DNA of 64,000 nucleotides. It comes from Deltaproteobacteria bacterium (lineage in GTDB: Bacteria; Myxococcota_A; Polyangia; GCA-2747355). The notes under the pieces are model-generated. The model was given only the letters and a program-made list of their open reading frames with translations, was not told the DNA's origin and did not search any database. Position numbers and translations under genes: made by a program. Location of the stretch: NCBI GenBank assembly GCA_020633415.1, contig JACKDQ010000007.1, positions 185,026 to 249,025 on the forward strand, in the 5' to 3' direction. Positions 15,553-24,190 of the stretch are shown in pieces; positions within the stretch are counted from its first letter, which is position 1; each line of letters begins with the position of its first letter.

Positions 15553-15934
15553 GGGGCTGCGGTGTGTTGTGGAGCGTCACCCGGGGCTTGCGACCCGGTA
15601 ACCGATGGACGGTAACCAAGCCGGCCGATGCCAATGCTTCGAGCCCCCGTGAAGCAGTAGCACGCCCGCAGCCCACAGCTGTTGCGATGCGCCTCAGCGA
15701 AACGGAGACGTTCTTCGATCTGGCGAAACCCGCTTCAAGCCACAGGTGAAGCGCGACATGAATCGCTCGACCGGGTAAGGGCAGTGCAAGCTCAAGCCAG
15801 GGCCAAGGAATCGGGCCCTTCAGGAACTTCTCGCCCTTGCGGTGGCGCGGTGGTGCCTTGTTGATTGCGTCGATGCTTTTGCGGTCACCGCCACCCCGAA
15901 GGCGGCCGATGACGTCATCTGAGGTGGTAGTCAT
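15545..15934 (-). CDS. Winged-helix DNA-binding protein of the island
   Basis: About 129 residues. The C-terminal half is a winged-helix motif (VSLRRIATAVGCGRATASRG, LEALASAGLVTVHRLPGRKP), similar to helix-turn-helix proteins of plasmids and phages that act in replication or regulation. The N-terminus has a basic patch (PPRHRKGEKFLKG) before a hydrophobic helix. The ATG at 15934 has GGGAGAG at 8-base spacing; longer starts lack a ribosome site. It forms an operon with the excisionase-like gene and integrase. The exact role is not known. Confidence 0.7.
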   Translation of the reverse strand: MTTTSDDVIGRLRGGGDRKSIDAINKAPPRHRKGEKFLKGPIPWPWLELALPLPGRAIHVALHLWLEAGFARSKNVSVSLRRIATAVGCGRATASRGLEALASAGLVTVHRLPGRKPRVTLHNTPQPHE

Positions 15935-16022
15935 TACATCTACTCTCCCAATAGAAATAAGACTGGACGGGAGCCCGTAGGTGAAGCCACCAACGCGCCA
16001 TCTGCGGGCTCCCACCGGTCCA

Positions 16023-17825
16023 CTAGTCGGCCTGCTGTTCCAGATCCGCCAGAATCGCCATCACCGTGTTCCACATCTCCACGCCACGCTCATCGACGTA
16101 GCGATCGGGATAGCGCACGATGGTAGCGTCCGTTCGCAGCTCAAAGCCGTCCAATACCGCGCGACTCGCTTCGGCCATCGCCATCTGCGTTCGCTCGACA
16201 GCGCCCTCGATATCGTCGCTATCTGCTTCGATGAGCAGCGCGTCGTGAATCGGCGCGCAGACGCGCACGCCGGCCTCGGTGGCGAAGCAACAAGCCAGCC
16301 GCAACATCTCGGCGCCATTGGCTTGGGTCGGAAAGTTGCGCAGCATCCTTGGGTTCGGGTCGCTACCAACATACAGAGGCCAACCAAAGACGGTGTGAAT
16401 CCTGCCTCGCAGCATCGCGTAGTCCACCGCAGCATCCGACCACGCCCAGAACTTTGGGAAGCTCCGCCGGTGTTGCTCCAACAGCTGCCGGGCGACCGCC
16501 TCCGAGGTGTTGAGTCGTCGGGCGAGTCCGCGAGCCCCCATCCCGAACTGCACACCCAACACGCACGCTTTGTATTGCTCGCGGATCTCCGGGTAGGTCC
16601 TTTTCGTCGCATCCGAGGGGACCGCCCCGGCGAGCTTGGCGAAGGAGATGTACGGATCGCCCGAGACGTAGGCCTCCCGCATCGCGTCATCCCCCGACAG
16701 CACCGCCGGGATACCGAACTCCTGCTGCGACCAATCGATCGATGCTACGGCCTTTCCCGATCCCGGCTTGATCAACGAACGCAGCCAGGCGGATGGGCCG
16801 AAGATGAACCTCGACGTGCTCGGTTGATTGCGCCCCGTGCGCGAACTAAAGGGAGAGAGCATGCAGCGGTTGCGACCATCGCTACCCACCGCCAGATCCG
16901 ACAGCTTCATTTGCGACAGCGTGACGCGCAGCTCCTTCAATATCTTCAGCTGTGGGTGAATGCGCGCTTGTTCCTTGAACGTGTCCTTATCGAGCACCAA
17001 GTTCCCCGCGGGCGTTCGAGGCCAGGCGATACCCTCGCGCTCGAGATAGCTAGCGAAGCGGTTCGTGCAAAACCGCGTCCCTTCGTAGACGCCGTACGCT
17101 ACGTCGCTTCTCTCGATCAGTTGCACCCTCACATCGTCCCAGCTCGTCTCGAGTTGCTGAAGCACCGTGGTGTCGATTGGAACGCCCGTGTGCTCCATCT
17201 CGGCCACCGCTCGCTGATAGCGTCCACGGTTGAGCGCCCGCGGCACATCGAAGGCTGGCGCCATCTTCGGCAGTAGTCGCTCAAGCGCCACCACGTCCGT
17301 CTTGCAGTAGGCAAGGATCGCCTCTCGCTCCTCCGGCGAGTAGGGTCCCCCCCGAAGGATCAACGCCCTCATCTCGTCCTTTTCAACCGCATCCAGCGCT
17401 GGCAACCCGTAGTGGGTAAGTGCTCCCAGGAGCCCAAACCCGGCCACAGGCTGGCGGCCGTTCTGCGCCGCGCGAAACTCAACGAAGAGGTCCAAGACGT
17501 TCTTGGGCAGCGGCCAGCCGAGCGCCAAGTGACACGATAGCTCCGCCGGCGCGAAGTAGGCGACGAACAGCGACTCATGGTCATCGACGTAGCGCGGCCG
17601 CGGCCCGGAACCGTCCGCGAGCCATATCGATTCCTCAAGGCCGCTGCCTAATTCGCGAGCGACAACGCATACCGGCCTGGGCTGTTCTCCGGACCTGGCG
17701 ACATACTCAAAGTCGACAGCCCAGACTCGCGGAAAGCTCGCGGGGGCGGCAGTCGGCGAGCTGCGGGCGATCGTCCCTATGTCGCCGCCTGCGGACACTG
17801 CGGTTTGTTCAGCGAGCGCCATCAT
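16023..17825 (-). CDS. Family A (Pol I-like) DNA polymerase with 3'-5' exonuclease domain
   Basis: The 600-residue polymerase lacks the 5'-nuclease domain of cellular Pol I. The exonuclease motifs are D38-F-E40, D112 in VLDLFVEFR, and Y173...D177 (AYCKTDVVAL). Polymerase motif A is IDWSQQEFG (Asp364), motif B is REQYKACVLGVQFGMG (415-430) and motif C is IHDALL (His527, Asp528). The usual Glu after Asp in motif C is Ala529 here. The catalytic aspartates are kept, so activity is likely. It is an element-borne replicative polymerase of the kind found in phages and plasmids. The start overlaps the stop of the upstream partner gene (ATGA). Confidence 0.92.
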   Translation of the reverse strand: MMALAEQTAVSAGGDIGTIARSSPTAAPASFPRVWAVDFEYVARSGEQPRPVCVVARELGSGLEESIWLADGSGPRPRYVDDHESLFVAYFAPAELSCHLALGWPLPKNVLDLFVEFRAAQNGRQPVAGFGLLGALTHYGLPALDAVEKDEMRALILRGGPYSPEEREAILAYCKTDVVALERLLPKMAPAFDVPRALNRGRYQRAVAEMEHTGVPIDTTVLQQLETSWDDVRVQLIERSDVAYGVYEGTRFCTNRFASYLEREGIAWPRTPAGNLVLDKDTFKEQARIHPQLKILKELRVTLSQMKLSDLAVGSDGRNRCMLSPFSSRTGRNQPSTSRFIFGPSAWLRSLIKPGSGKAVASIDWSQQEFGIPAVLSGDDAMREAYVSGDPYISFAKLAGAVPSDATKRTYPEIREQYKACVLGVQFGMGARGLARRLNTSEAVARQLLEQHRRSFPKFWAWSDAAVDYAMLRGRIHTVFGWPLYVGSDPNPRMLRNFPTQANGAEMLRLACCFATEAGVRVCAPIHDALLIEADSDDIEGAVERTQMAMAEASRAVLDGFELRTDATIVRYPDRYVDERGVEMWNTVMAILADLEQQAD

Positions 17826-18370
17826 ATCTCACCTCGCAGCTGTTTCAGGACAGAGTGTTCCAGTGTGTCGATGAAGTTGTCGCGAAACGCGATCTCCAAA
17901 AGCTTCTCGAACGAGGTGTCTGGCCACTCGGGTTCCGCAAGGTTGCCCGGCGCAACGTATGCGTCGTAGCCCCCCAGCTTCATATTCGCTTGAACCCGCA
18001 CCCACGCATCTTCTGCCTCGCGCGCAGCGGTCATCGCGCTACGCGCCCAGCGACTGAATCGGCCCTCGTCCCGGGGGATTCGCAGCGGCCACAGGAAGAC
18101 CGTCCCCGCTCGGTCAATTGCCGTCACCAACAGGACCGGCGTCGCCTCGTGGCCGAGGGCCGGAATGAGCGCCGGGTCGACCACGTAGGTCTCCCGCTCC
18201 TCTTTCATCTCCAGCACCGCCGCATGAAGACGGTAGTCCTCTTCTGATCGGACACGCACAAACTGCTGCTTGCCCGGTTTCCTAACAGGGACCTCGATTA
18301 GTTCTTTCTTCACCCCAGCCAGCCAGCTGAAGTCTTGTGGCAGTCGTAGTTTCTTTGGGTCGAATGTCAC
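17822..18370 (-). CDS. Unknown partner protein of the island DNA polymerase
   Basis: The 182-residue cytosolic protein is unrecognised. It is translationally coupled to the DNA polymerase gene (4-bp overlap). The sequence has a basic N-terminus (FDPKKLRLPQDFSWLAGVKK) and a strand-rich core (FVRVRSEEDYRLHAAVLEMK, LLVTAIDRAGTVFLWPLRIP). The rest is helical. The GTG start at 18370 has AAGGAG at 6-base spacing. The tight coupling suggests a processivity or accessory replication factor, but this is inference only. Confidence 0.75.
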   Translation of the reverse strand: MTFDPKKLRLPQDFSWLAGVKKELIEVPVRKPGKQQFVRVRSEEDYRLHAAVLEMKEERETYVVDPALIPALGHEATPVLLVTAIDRAGTVFLWPLRIPRDEGRFSRWARSAMTAAREAEDAWVRVQANMKLGGYDAYVAPGNLAEPEWPDTSFEKLLEIAFRDNFIDTLEHSVLKQLRGEI

Positions 18371-18583
18371 GGTCTTCTCCTTTGCGCATGAGCGCTGGTT
18401 GCGAAGAGGACCATGGGGTAACTAGAGGAACATTGGGGGGCACATTCGAGGCACATATGCTGCCAGCAAAGGTACAGACGGGGTTCGAGAAGAACATCTC
18501 CGCCGGTCACCGATGCAGCTTCAGTCGCCTGCGCCTAGCGCCATCTCGACGAACGAAGTTGCCACCGCCGGTCGGTGCACGCT

Positions 18584-19597
18584 CTATTGTCGGTCGTCCG
18601 CGGCAAGCAGTATGCAGTATGACGTCGTCACTGCGGGCGAGAACGAATACGTGGTGGGCTCGCCACTGCTCTTGTAGAAGAACGCATGTTGGCGCTCCTT
18701 ATTTCTTCCCTCGAGCTTGATCCGTATTCGTTTGAACATACCGTTCGCGGCTGAAGGGCTGTTGGACTCAATCTCAGCACCAACACGCGCAGGGATGAGT
18801 GGTCGCTTGCGCTGTACGAAGCGGCGGAGCATACGGAACTCTTTGGGGCCGAGGCGGCAAGTGCCTGGCGGCGACTTCCTCCAGACCCTTCCGGTGTGGT
18901 CGATGAATAGGTCGAACATCGCTCGTTCACCGTGCAGGCGGGCTGCGCGCTGCGAGTCGATGGGCTGGCCCTCCGGATGTTCATTGCTGAATTCGATGAG
19001 AGCTTGGGACGAATGCGGAGCTTCGGCCGTCTCTGCTCTCTCGATGGGCAGCGTCTTGACCCTCTTCATCCACTCCTGTTCCTCGCCAAGGAGGTCCAAG
19101 GACCGGCAAGTACTGAGGAAGAACGGGGGGGTAATGAGGAACGATGCAGGGTGCCTCGTTAGGACGATGCATGCGTCCTCCATTCCCTCCGCGGGATACC
19201 GATCGTCGAGCGTCGACCATACTGGCTCCCACTCCTTGATTGCAGCAGCCTCTGTCGGTCTGTACTCGCCGTCATCTTGTCGTCGGTCAGCGATCAACTT
19301 TTCCAAGGCGGTGAACAAAGTGTTGTACGTGATCTTCCTGTCCTCGCCCTCAGCATCGTCTGCGCCTCGCAGTACTGTTGCCACGGCGTGTCTCTCGTAG
19401 TGTTCGTCGTAGCAGCGATAGCCATTGTAGACGAAGAAGGCGCGCGACCACCGGGCCCATTCAACCGGTGTTATGAGCTCACCGTAGAGGCGGCGGACCG
19501 CCAGCTCCAGAGGCCACCAGTCCCGATGGAGCTCAAGAAGGAACTGGTCGGGGTCGTCGCTGGCCCTTCGTACGCCAGATGTTCGTTCACTGCCCAT
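18584..19597 (-). CDS. Unknown island protein with possible C-terminal winged helix
   Basis: The 337-residue protein has no signal peptide. The C-terminal part (about 225-325) reads like a winged-helix fold of the OmpR type: FIDHTGRVWRKSPPGTCRLG, PKEFRMLRRFVQRKRPLIPA, FKRIRIKLEGRNKERQ, then TTYSFS. The N-terminal 200 residues are unrecognised, with charged helices (LHRDWWPLELAVRRLYGELI). It could be a regulator of the element. Ribosome site before ATG 19597 is weak. Confidence 0.6.
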   Translation of the reverse strand: MGSERTSGVRRASDDPDQFLLELHRDWWPLELAVRRLYGELITPVEWARWSRAFFVYNGYRCYDEHYERHAVATVLRGADDAEGEDRKITYNTLFTALEKLIADRRQDDGEYRPTEAAAIKEWEPVWSTLDDRYPAEGMEDACIVLTRHPASFLITPPFFLSTCRSLDLLGEEQEWMKRVKTLPIERAETAEAPHSSQALIEFSNEHPEGQPIDSQRAARLHGERAMFDLFIDHTGRVWRKSPPGTCRLGPKEFRMLRRFVQRKRPLIPARVGAEIESNSPSAANGMFKRIRIKLEGRNKERQHAFFYKSSGEPTTYSFSPAVTTSYCILLAADDRQ

Positions 19598-19696
19598 GGC
19601 CCACTAGTGTAGCCACTCCCGCGACACAAGACGAGGCCACCCGTGGGCCACTTGTTTCAATGACGGCTGCGGCGATAATTGAACTAGGAGGGCCAG

Positions 19697-20065
19697 ATGC
19701 CCAGCGGTGGAGCCAGGCCAGGCGCAGGTAGACCGAAGGGCTCACGCTCGTCCCCCATCGCTGCTCAGGCACGCAAGCAGGCCGCTGAGACCGGCGAACT
19801 CCCCCACCAGTGGTTGCTGCGCGTCATGCGCGGCGAGCCCATCAAGCACAAGGTGGTGGTTGAGGCTGCCGACAAGCGCGGCGTAGTCAGACAGGTCGTT
19901 CGGGAAGAGATGATCTACCCAGATTTCGCGACGCGCCTTGAGGCGGCGAAATCCTGCAGCGCATTCTTTGCGCCGCGCCTTGCCGCTCAGGCGATTCGTG
20001 CCGATATGCAAGATGGCGCGATCGCCGCCGCGCTCCTGTCACTCGCACACAAGCTGCCTGTTTAA
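19697..20065 (+). CDS. Small phage-type protein with GARPGAGRPKG N-terminus
   Basis: The 122-residue protein starts MPSGGARPGAGRPKGSRSSP, a Gly/Arg/Pro-rich, AT-hook-like leader common in phage proteins, including some small terminase subunits. The rest is helical and charged, including ATRLEAAKSCSAFFAPRLAA. The ATG has a strong AGGAGGG site. No terminase large subunit or capsid genes are nearby, so a packaging role is not supported here. DNA binding is the more cautious inference. Confidence 0.65.
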   Translation: MPSGGARPGAGRPKGSRSSPIAAQARKQAAETGELPHQWLLRVMRGEPIKHKVVVEAADKRGVVRQVVREEMIYPDFATRLEAAKSCSAFFAPRLAAQAIRADMQDGAIAAALLSLAHKLPV

Positions 20066-20099
20066 TGGTCCTCTGAGAGCCAGAGTGCCGCTGCACGAA

Positions 20100-20618
20100 T
20101 TAGCCATCGGATTTGTCTTTCCGGGGAGCGACCCGTGATCTCCATGGTGTCTCAGCGTCAAACTGTGCTTTGTGACGAATCACGCCCACCATCCAAGCCG
20201 CGCCCACGGAAACCAGCACGAGGGACATCGGCACCCAATCCATAAGGACGTGCAGCCCCTTCCAATCCGTGGGGTTCTGGGCCCAGCCGCTGTTCAGTTT
20301 CCTGAGTGCGTCGATAACGGAGAGCGATGTCCAGCTGCCTTGTCTCAGATAGTCGACTATCTGCCACCCAAAGAACCACATGCCCTTGATGAAAAGCCAG
20401 GCTCCAAAGGCGAATGCCGCGAGGTGGACAAGTGCACTAAGGACCGGGTTGATGAAGTTGGCGACCCTGCTCGTTGCCGCATGGACGCTTCTGCGTCTTA
20501 GCGTGGCGATGAGCGCGACGACCAGGAGCGATGCGTAGCCACCGACGGCCAACACTCCGAACGAGCCAACAAGAACGACCTCGACCCATACGAGATGAAT
20601 GAAACTTGGACCGGGCAT
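20100..20618 (-). CDS. Predicted membrane protein of the island
   Basis: About 172 residues with three hydrophobic helices: near 8-36 (VWVEVVLVGSFGVLAVGGYA), 60-80 (PVLSALVHLAAFAFGAWLFI) and about 125-145 (VLMDWVPMSLVLVSVGAAWM). The C-terminal tail is basic and cytosolic (SRVAPRKDKSDG). The ATG at 20618 follows GGAGGAAAGGGT, a strong ribosome site; longer versions of the frame are not supported. The family was not recognised. Confidence 0.7.
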   Translation of the reverse strand: MPGPSFIHLVWVEVVLVGSFGVLAVGGYASLLVVALIATLRRRSVHAATSRVANFINPVLSALVHLAAFAFGAWLFIKGMWFFGWQIVDYLRQGSWTSLSVIDALRKLNSGWAQNPTDWKGLHVLMDWVPMSLVLVSVGAAWMVGVIRHKAQFDAETPWRSRVAPRKDKSDG

Positions 20619-20830
20619 ACCCTTTCCTCCGCAGTGGCTGACATGGCAGCGGGCGCACGTCCTACCTGAAGCGGCGCATAGAGCCGTGCCCCGGCGAGAC
20701 CAAACGCCTGCGCTTGATTCTTCACCGGCGCGTAGACGCAGATTGTTAGTATCGGGCGCATCGCCCAGGGCGATCCAGCTATTTCGCTCGTGTTGTTTTT
20801 GCTCGTGTCCCCATAGCGTGGCCAAGAGCC

Positions 20831-21073
20831 ATGCAAGCCGACGATCTAGACTTCGACGCCTACTTTCGAGCCATCGGCGCTCGATTGCGCGCGCGGCGTC
20901 ACAAGTCTGGCTTGACTCAGGAAGACATGATCGCCCACGGCTTCTCCGCCCGCCATTGGCAGCAGATTGAAGCCGGCCGGCCGATTACAGTGAAGACGCT
21001 CGTTCGCGCCTGTCGAGTTTTCGGTGTGACCCCGTCTACGGTGCTTCGGGGGCTTGAGGGCGAGCTAGACTAG
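20831..21073 (+). CDS. XRE-family helix-turn-helix regulator
   Basis: The 80-residue protein consists almost wholly of a Cro/CI-type HTH (IGARLRARRHKSGLTQEDMI, GFSARHWQQIEAGRPITVKT, LVRACRVFGVTPSTVLRGLE). It is probably a regulator of the island, divergent from the membrane protein gene at 20618. The ATG used at 20831 lies 212 bp from that start. Confidence 0.85.
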   Translation: MQADDLDFDAYFRAIGARLRARRHKSGLTQEDMIAHGFSARHWQQIEAGRPITVKTLVRACRVFGVTPSTVLRGLEGELD

Positions 21074-21130
21074 CGCCGCCGATGCGGCCGTGAGTTGCAG
21101 CGCTGCGCACGACCCGTTTATCATAGCTTC

Positions 21131-21667
21131 ATGATCAAGTTTCGATTGATTGTCGGGGTAGCGGCCTTGCTGTTCAGTGTGCCGCCAGCCGCCGCCGACA
21201 GCTTCCTCTATCTGCAGAAAAGTAGAAAGAAGGTGGCGACCTATGGCGCTCAGTGTTTCGAGGATGACGCTTTAACGAAGGCCTACTGCATGGTGTCCAA
21301 AGTCAGTATCGAGAGGAAGCGCAATCCCGCGATAGACGGCGGCAAACCCTATTGTCTCGTCGACAGTATTCCGGTGGTCAATGGCAACCAGCCCGCGACC
21401 AAGCTTGGTAAGGAAAGCTGGATGATTGTCGAGGACGACTACAACTGCGGAGCCAAGCGAATCTTTCGGCTGACGAGGCAGGCTTTGACTATAACGCAAG
21501 AGGTCGGCACCAAGCGAAAGCCAGACTGCCCGACCAAGCGACGCACCGTCGTTGTGCGCCGCCCACGCAACGACGACTTCATGTTTAGCTTCGCAGGGTG
21601 TAAGCGGTTCTTCCTTGAGCGGCGATTCTGGGACCCCATTTTGCACCACAATAAGAAGCTCAGGTGA
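21131..21667 (+). CDS. Small secreted protein of unknown function
   Basis: About 178 residues. A Sec signal peptide (FRLIVGVAALLFSVPPAAA) is followed by a mature, basic protein with seven Cys (CFEDD, AYCMVS, PYCLVD, YNCGAK, PDCPTK, AGCKRFF). Disulfides are probable. It is a periplasmic or secreted protein with no recognised family. The ATG at 21131 is chosen as it starts the signal peptide directly. Confidence 0.65.
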   Translation: MIKFRLIVGVAALLFSVPPAAADSFLYLQKSRKKVATYGAQCFEDDALTKAYCMVSKVSIERKRNPAIDGGKPYCLVDSIPVVNGNQPATKLGKESWMIVEDDYNCGAKRIFRLTRQALTITQEVGTKRKPDCPTKRRTVVVRRPRNDDFMFSFAGCKRFFLERRFWDPILHHNKKLR

Positions 21668-21821
21668 GGAAGGCATCTTCGGGGCAGAGCGCTGTATTCC
21701 GGTGCTAGAGTCTCTAGGTTTACCTGACTAGATCAGCGGTCGGTAGTGTTTCCGGCGATATTATCGAAGAGATCTGTTCTTCCGGTTTAGGGTGAGGACA
21801 ACGGAGCGGGCCTTGGTCGCC

Positions 21822-22544
21822 ATGAACTCTGTCGGATATTTCGTGGAAGGCAGTCAGCCTCTGTGGAGGTACATGAAGGTCGACCGTCTTCTCTCTGCGA
21901 TCGAAGATGGCGAGCTCTACTTCGCGACGGCAAACCAGTTCGATGATCCGTTTGAGGGCGCAGTTGCCGTCATGGCTCCCGACCATTCAGAGGACCCACG
22001 CCACGCTGAGTATGACTTCGCCGAGGTAGCATTCCGTGAGCTGAAGAGATTGACGAAGATCAACTGCTGGCACTGCGCGTTGCATGAAACCACGGCGATG
22101 TGGGACCTCTACGCGGACCAAGGGAAAGGGGTTGCCGTTTGCTCTACGCCCGATCGTCTTTCAGCGGCTCTTGCGCCCTATCGAATCGACCCTGAGTACA
22201 GCATTGAGCCGCTGCACGGCGGCTTGGTTCGCTACGTAGACCTTACAACTACGCGGCTTCAACCGGCCGATTTAGAGCGATTCTACTACAAGCATCGCAC
22301 GTTCTCCTGGGAGCAAGAGTTTCGCCTGACCATTTCGCTTCGTCTCGCCGAGGAGTTCGGCGTTCGTGTCCCGGAGGACGGGATTTTGGTTTCGTTTGAC
22401 CCGAGCGTCGCGTTTGACCGAATCGTTCTAGGGCCAAAACTGAGTAACGATGACCAAGACGCGATTCGTACAACCGTTGATAGCCTCCGTTTGCCAACGA
22501 TCGTGGCGCGGTCGGAGATGCTGGGGCGCCCTCGCTACGTTTGA
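21822..22544 (+). CDS. DUF2971 family protein
   Basis: About 240 residues. It carries the typical DUF2971 features: an N-terminal YMKVDRLLSAIEDGELYFAT followed by ANQFDDPFEG, then NCWHCALHETTAMWDLYA, KGVAVCST and a C-terminal HRTFSWEQEFRL motif. The biochemical function of the family is not established. It occurs often in mobile elements and defence-gene neighbourhoods, which fits its place in this island. An alternative start is the GTG at 21792. Confidence 0.8.
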   Translation: MNSVGYFVEGSQPLWRYMKVDRLLSAIEDGELYFATANQFDDPFEGAVAVMAPDHSEDPRHAEYDFAEVAFRELKRLTKINCWHCALHETTAMWDLYADQGKGVAVCSTPDRLSAALAPYRIDPEYSIEPLHGGLVRYVDLTTTRLQPADLERFYYKHRTFSWEQEFRLTISLRLAEEFGVRVPEDGILVSFDPSVAFDRIVLGPKLSNDDQDAIRTTVDSLRLPTIVARSEMLGRPRYV

Positions 22545-23000
22545 CGCAAGAAGGCACGCTAGCCCGAAGCAACAAGACGATAGAGGGGCAAACTTGGGAG
22601 CGAGACAAGACCAGGCTACGGCTACTGTTTGATTTTCTATTTCAAGGGAGCCCGCGCTCCGGTGGTTCGTCGACTAGCAGAATGGGTCGCCTAGGGAGGT
22701 GATTTGTGCGCTTGGCCTGCCCGCCTCTAGATGGATGGGCGGAAGCTGGCGAAAGAACACGGTCAGAGCGTCGACATTGATCCTTATCAGGTGCAACGTC
22801 CGACTGTGGATGAAGTGTTCGGCGTTGGTACGGTGAGTACGAGGAGATTCTCAAAGCCTTTTCTCGCGCGAGAAAAGTGAGCCGACAAACAACCCGTGCC
22901 AACGCCCACGCGCGGAGTTCGCACCTCGGCCATTTGACCTGAGGGTTTCCCGAAACGTCAGGTGGCCGTATGCTAGTCGTGCCGCTAGGGCGGAGGAGGC
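22545..23000. other. Intergenic stretch, largely non-coding
   Basis: No convincing gene. A 49-codon frame (22731-22880, plus strand) reads like a protein fragment (DIDPYQVQRPTVDEVFG) but lacks a ribosome site. It ends at a 20-bp perfect palindrome described separately. The last bases hold the strong GGAGGAG site of the next small ORF. Confidence 0.4.
22858..22877. repeat. Perfect 20-bp palindrome
   Basis: CTTTTCTCGCGCGAGAAAAG equals its own reverse complement. No T-run follows on either strand, so a terminator is unlikely. It lies about 120 bp upstream of the small membrane ORF chain and could be an operator. Confidence 0.55.
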
Positions 23001-23093
23001 ATGAACGCGTGGGCGATCGCCGACTGCGTCGTTGCGACGGCGCTTGTAGTGTTCGGAATCTGGTCGAAGCGGATCGAGTGGACCGACGGATGA
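23001..23093 (+). CDS. Putative 30-residue membrane peptide
   Basis: Thirty codons after a strong GGAGGAG site. The peptide (MNAWAIADCVVATALVVFGI, then WSKRIEWTDG) has one hydrophobic helix and a charged tail. The stop overlaps the next start (ATGA). It is not recognised. Support comes from the ribosome site, the transmembrane composition and the overlap chain. Confidence 0.4.
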   Translation: MNAWAIADCVVATALVVFGIWSKRIEWTDG

Positions 23094-23167
23094 GCCAGGT
23101 GTTAGCGCCAGGCTCGCAGCTCTTAGGGGCCGCGGTCGTCTCGTGGAGTGGAGGTAAGACTCCGTGA
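23090..23167 (+). CDS. Putative 25-residue peptide, coupled
   Basis: Twenty-five codons starting by ATGA overlap with the preceding small ORF and ending in a TGATG overlap with the next gene. The peptide has a short hydrophobic core (LLGAAVVSW). It may only serve translational coupling. Evidence is positional. Confidence 0.3.
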   Translation: MSQVLAPGSQLLGAAVVSWSGGKTP

Positions 23168-23925
23168 TGGGGCCACGGTTCAAAATTGGGCTGTTCTGCT
23201 CCACGGCCGGGATCGCAGTCGGTTTGCTCGCTCTCTGGGTCCTTCCCCTTTTCGGCATAGAAGAGAAGGCCCTTGCAGCTGCAGTTGGATGGGCGGTTGC
23301 CCAAATTGGGGTCCTCCGCGCGCTATACATTGAGGACAAAGATGCCGCTCAACGACTGGCGGAGCGCGCCGAGGACCAAGCCGCCACCCGGCGAAAGGAG
23401 GAGCAAGAAGAGGTCGCCAGTCGGAACGCTGATCTCCAGACTATGTTTGATCGTTGGATGCAGGCGAGGGGCGAATTCATTGAAGTGGAGCAAGCCGAAG
23501 TAGAAAAAGGAACGCCGTTTTGTGCGTTTCTCAATGCTCGATCTCGGCTTACCCCCTACATGGGTCCTGACTCTCGTGCGGGAATGGCGTATTCGACCTA
23601 TCTACGCCGCTTGGAGGAGCTTCTCTCGAAGCTTTCCGCTGCGAGCGATGATCCGGCTCTTATCGTCATGGCAACCCGTTTGAGGGCCGAGGTAGGTGCG
23701 ACCATAGCGGGCCCAGAGGCCGCACTGTTCGTCGTGACGTGGACGTTGCGTGACCCGGTAGCTGCGACTGTTCGGTACTTCGTTTTGTCGCTCGATGTGT
23801 TCGGCAATGACAGGCCCCGTGCCCTAGAGCATATGCTGCCCCCGAAGTGGGGTGAAGTGCTTGACTTGTACTTCTCCCCGCGCGCCACGCCAGAGGATGT
23901 AGGGGCGCTTTGGAAGACCAACTGA
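23167..23925 (+). CDS. Membrane protein with coiled-coil region, unknown function
   Basis: About 252 residues. Two N-terminal hydrophobic segments (IGLFCSTAGIAVGLLALWVL, and ALAAAVGWAVAQIGVLRALY) are followed by a highly charged coiled coil (near 60-110: AAQRLAERAEDQAATRRKEE). A soluble C-terminal helical domain of about 140 residues follows. The start overlaps the upstream stop. It is unrecognised; the layout suggests a membrane-anchored helical protein. GC content appears lower than in flanking chromosomal genes, as for most of the island. Confidence 0.65.
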   Translation: MGPRFKIGLFCSTAGIAVGLLALWVLPLFGIEEKALAAAVGWAVAQIGVLRALYIEDKDAAQRLAERAEDQAATRRKEEQEEVASRNADLQTMFDRWMQARGEFIEVEQAEVEKGTPFCAFLNARSRLTPYMGPDSRAGMAYSTYLRRLEELLSKLSAASDDPALIVMATRLRAEVGATIAGPEAALFVVTWTLRDPVAATVRYFVLSLDVFGNDRPRALEHMLPPKWGEVLDLYFSPRATPEDVGALWKTN

Positions 23926-23983
23926 GTGTACCAACAAGCTATGTCGAGCGGCCGCGCCATTTGTTAGGGCGAGGGTGAAGAGG

Positions 23984-24115
23984 ATGACCGGGGAGAGCGA
24001 GAAACGAGCGAACCTGGATGGCCTGATATCCGACTTCTCGGCTGCGATGAAGCAGCTACTGATTGCTCGAACGACAGGGCTTGAGTCTTCAGGTTTTGAA
24101 TTGTCGCAACCATGA
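23984..24115 (+). CDS. Putative 43-residue protein
   Basis: Forty-three codons with AAGAGG directly before the ATG. The peptide starts MTGESEKRANLDGLISDFSA and is predicted helical and amphipathic. It lies between the membrane protein and the toxin-antitoxin pair. No family is recognised; support is the ribosome site and the protein-like composition only. Confidence 0.3.
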   Translation: MTGESEKRANLDGLISDFSAAMKQLLIARTTGLESSGFELSQP

Positions 24116-24190
24116 ACCGCCCGGGCGTGGTAGTTGCAAATCTCGCACGAGAGAACACCCGTGAGCGCCTAGCAACCCCTGCACGGTAGC

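Noticed and set aside
22858..22877. Intrinsic terminator at the 20-bp palindrome
   Set aside because: No T-run follows on either strand and a perfect palindrome leaves only a small loop.
22642..23304. 220-residue minus-strand open frame
   Set aside because: Composition is Arg/Ser/Pro-rich with no protein-family character; it overlaps the better supported plus-strand small ORFs and the 23167 gene.
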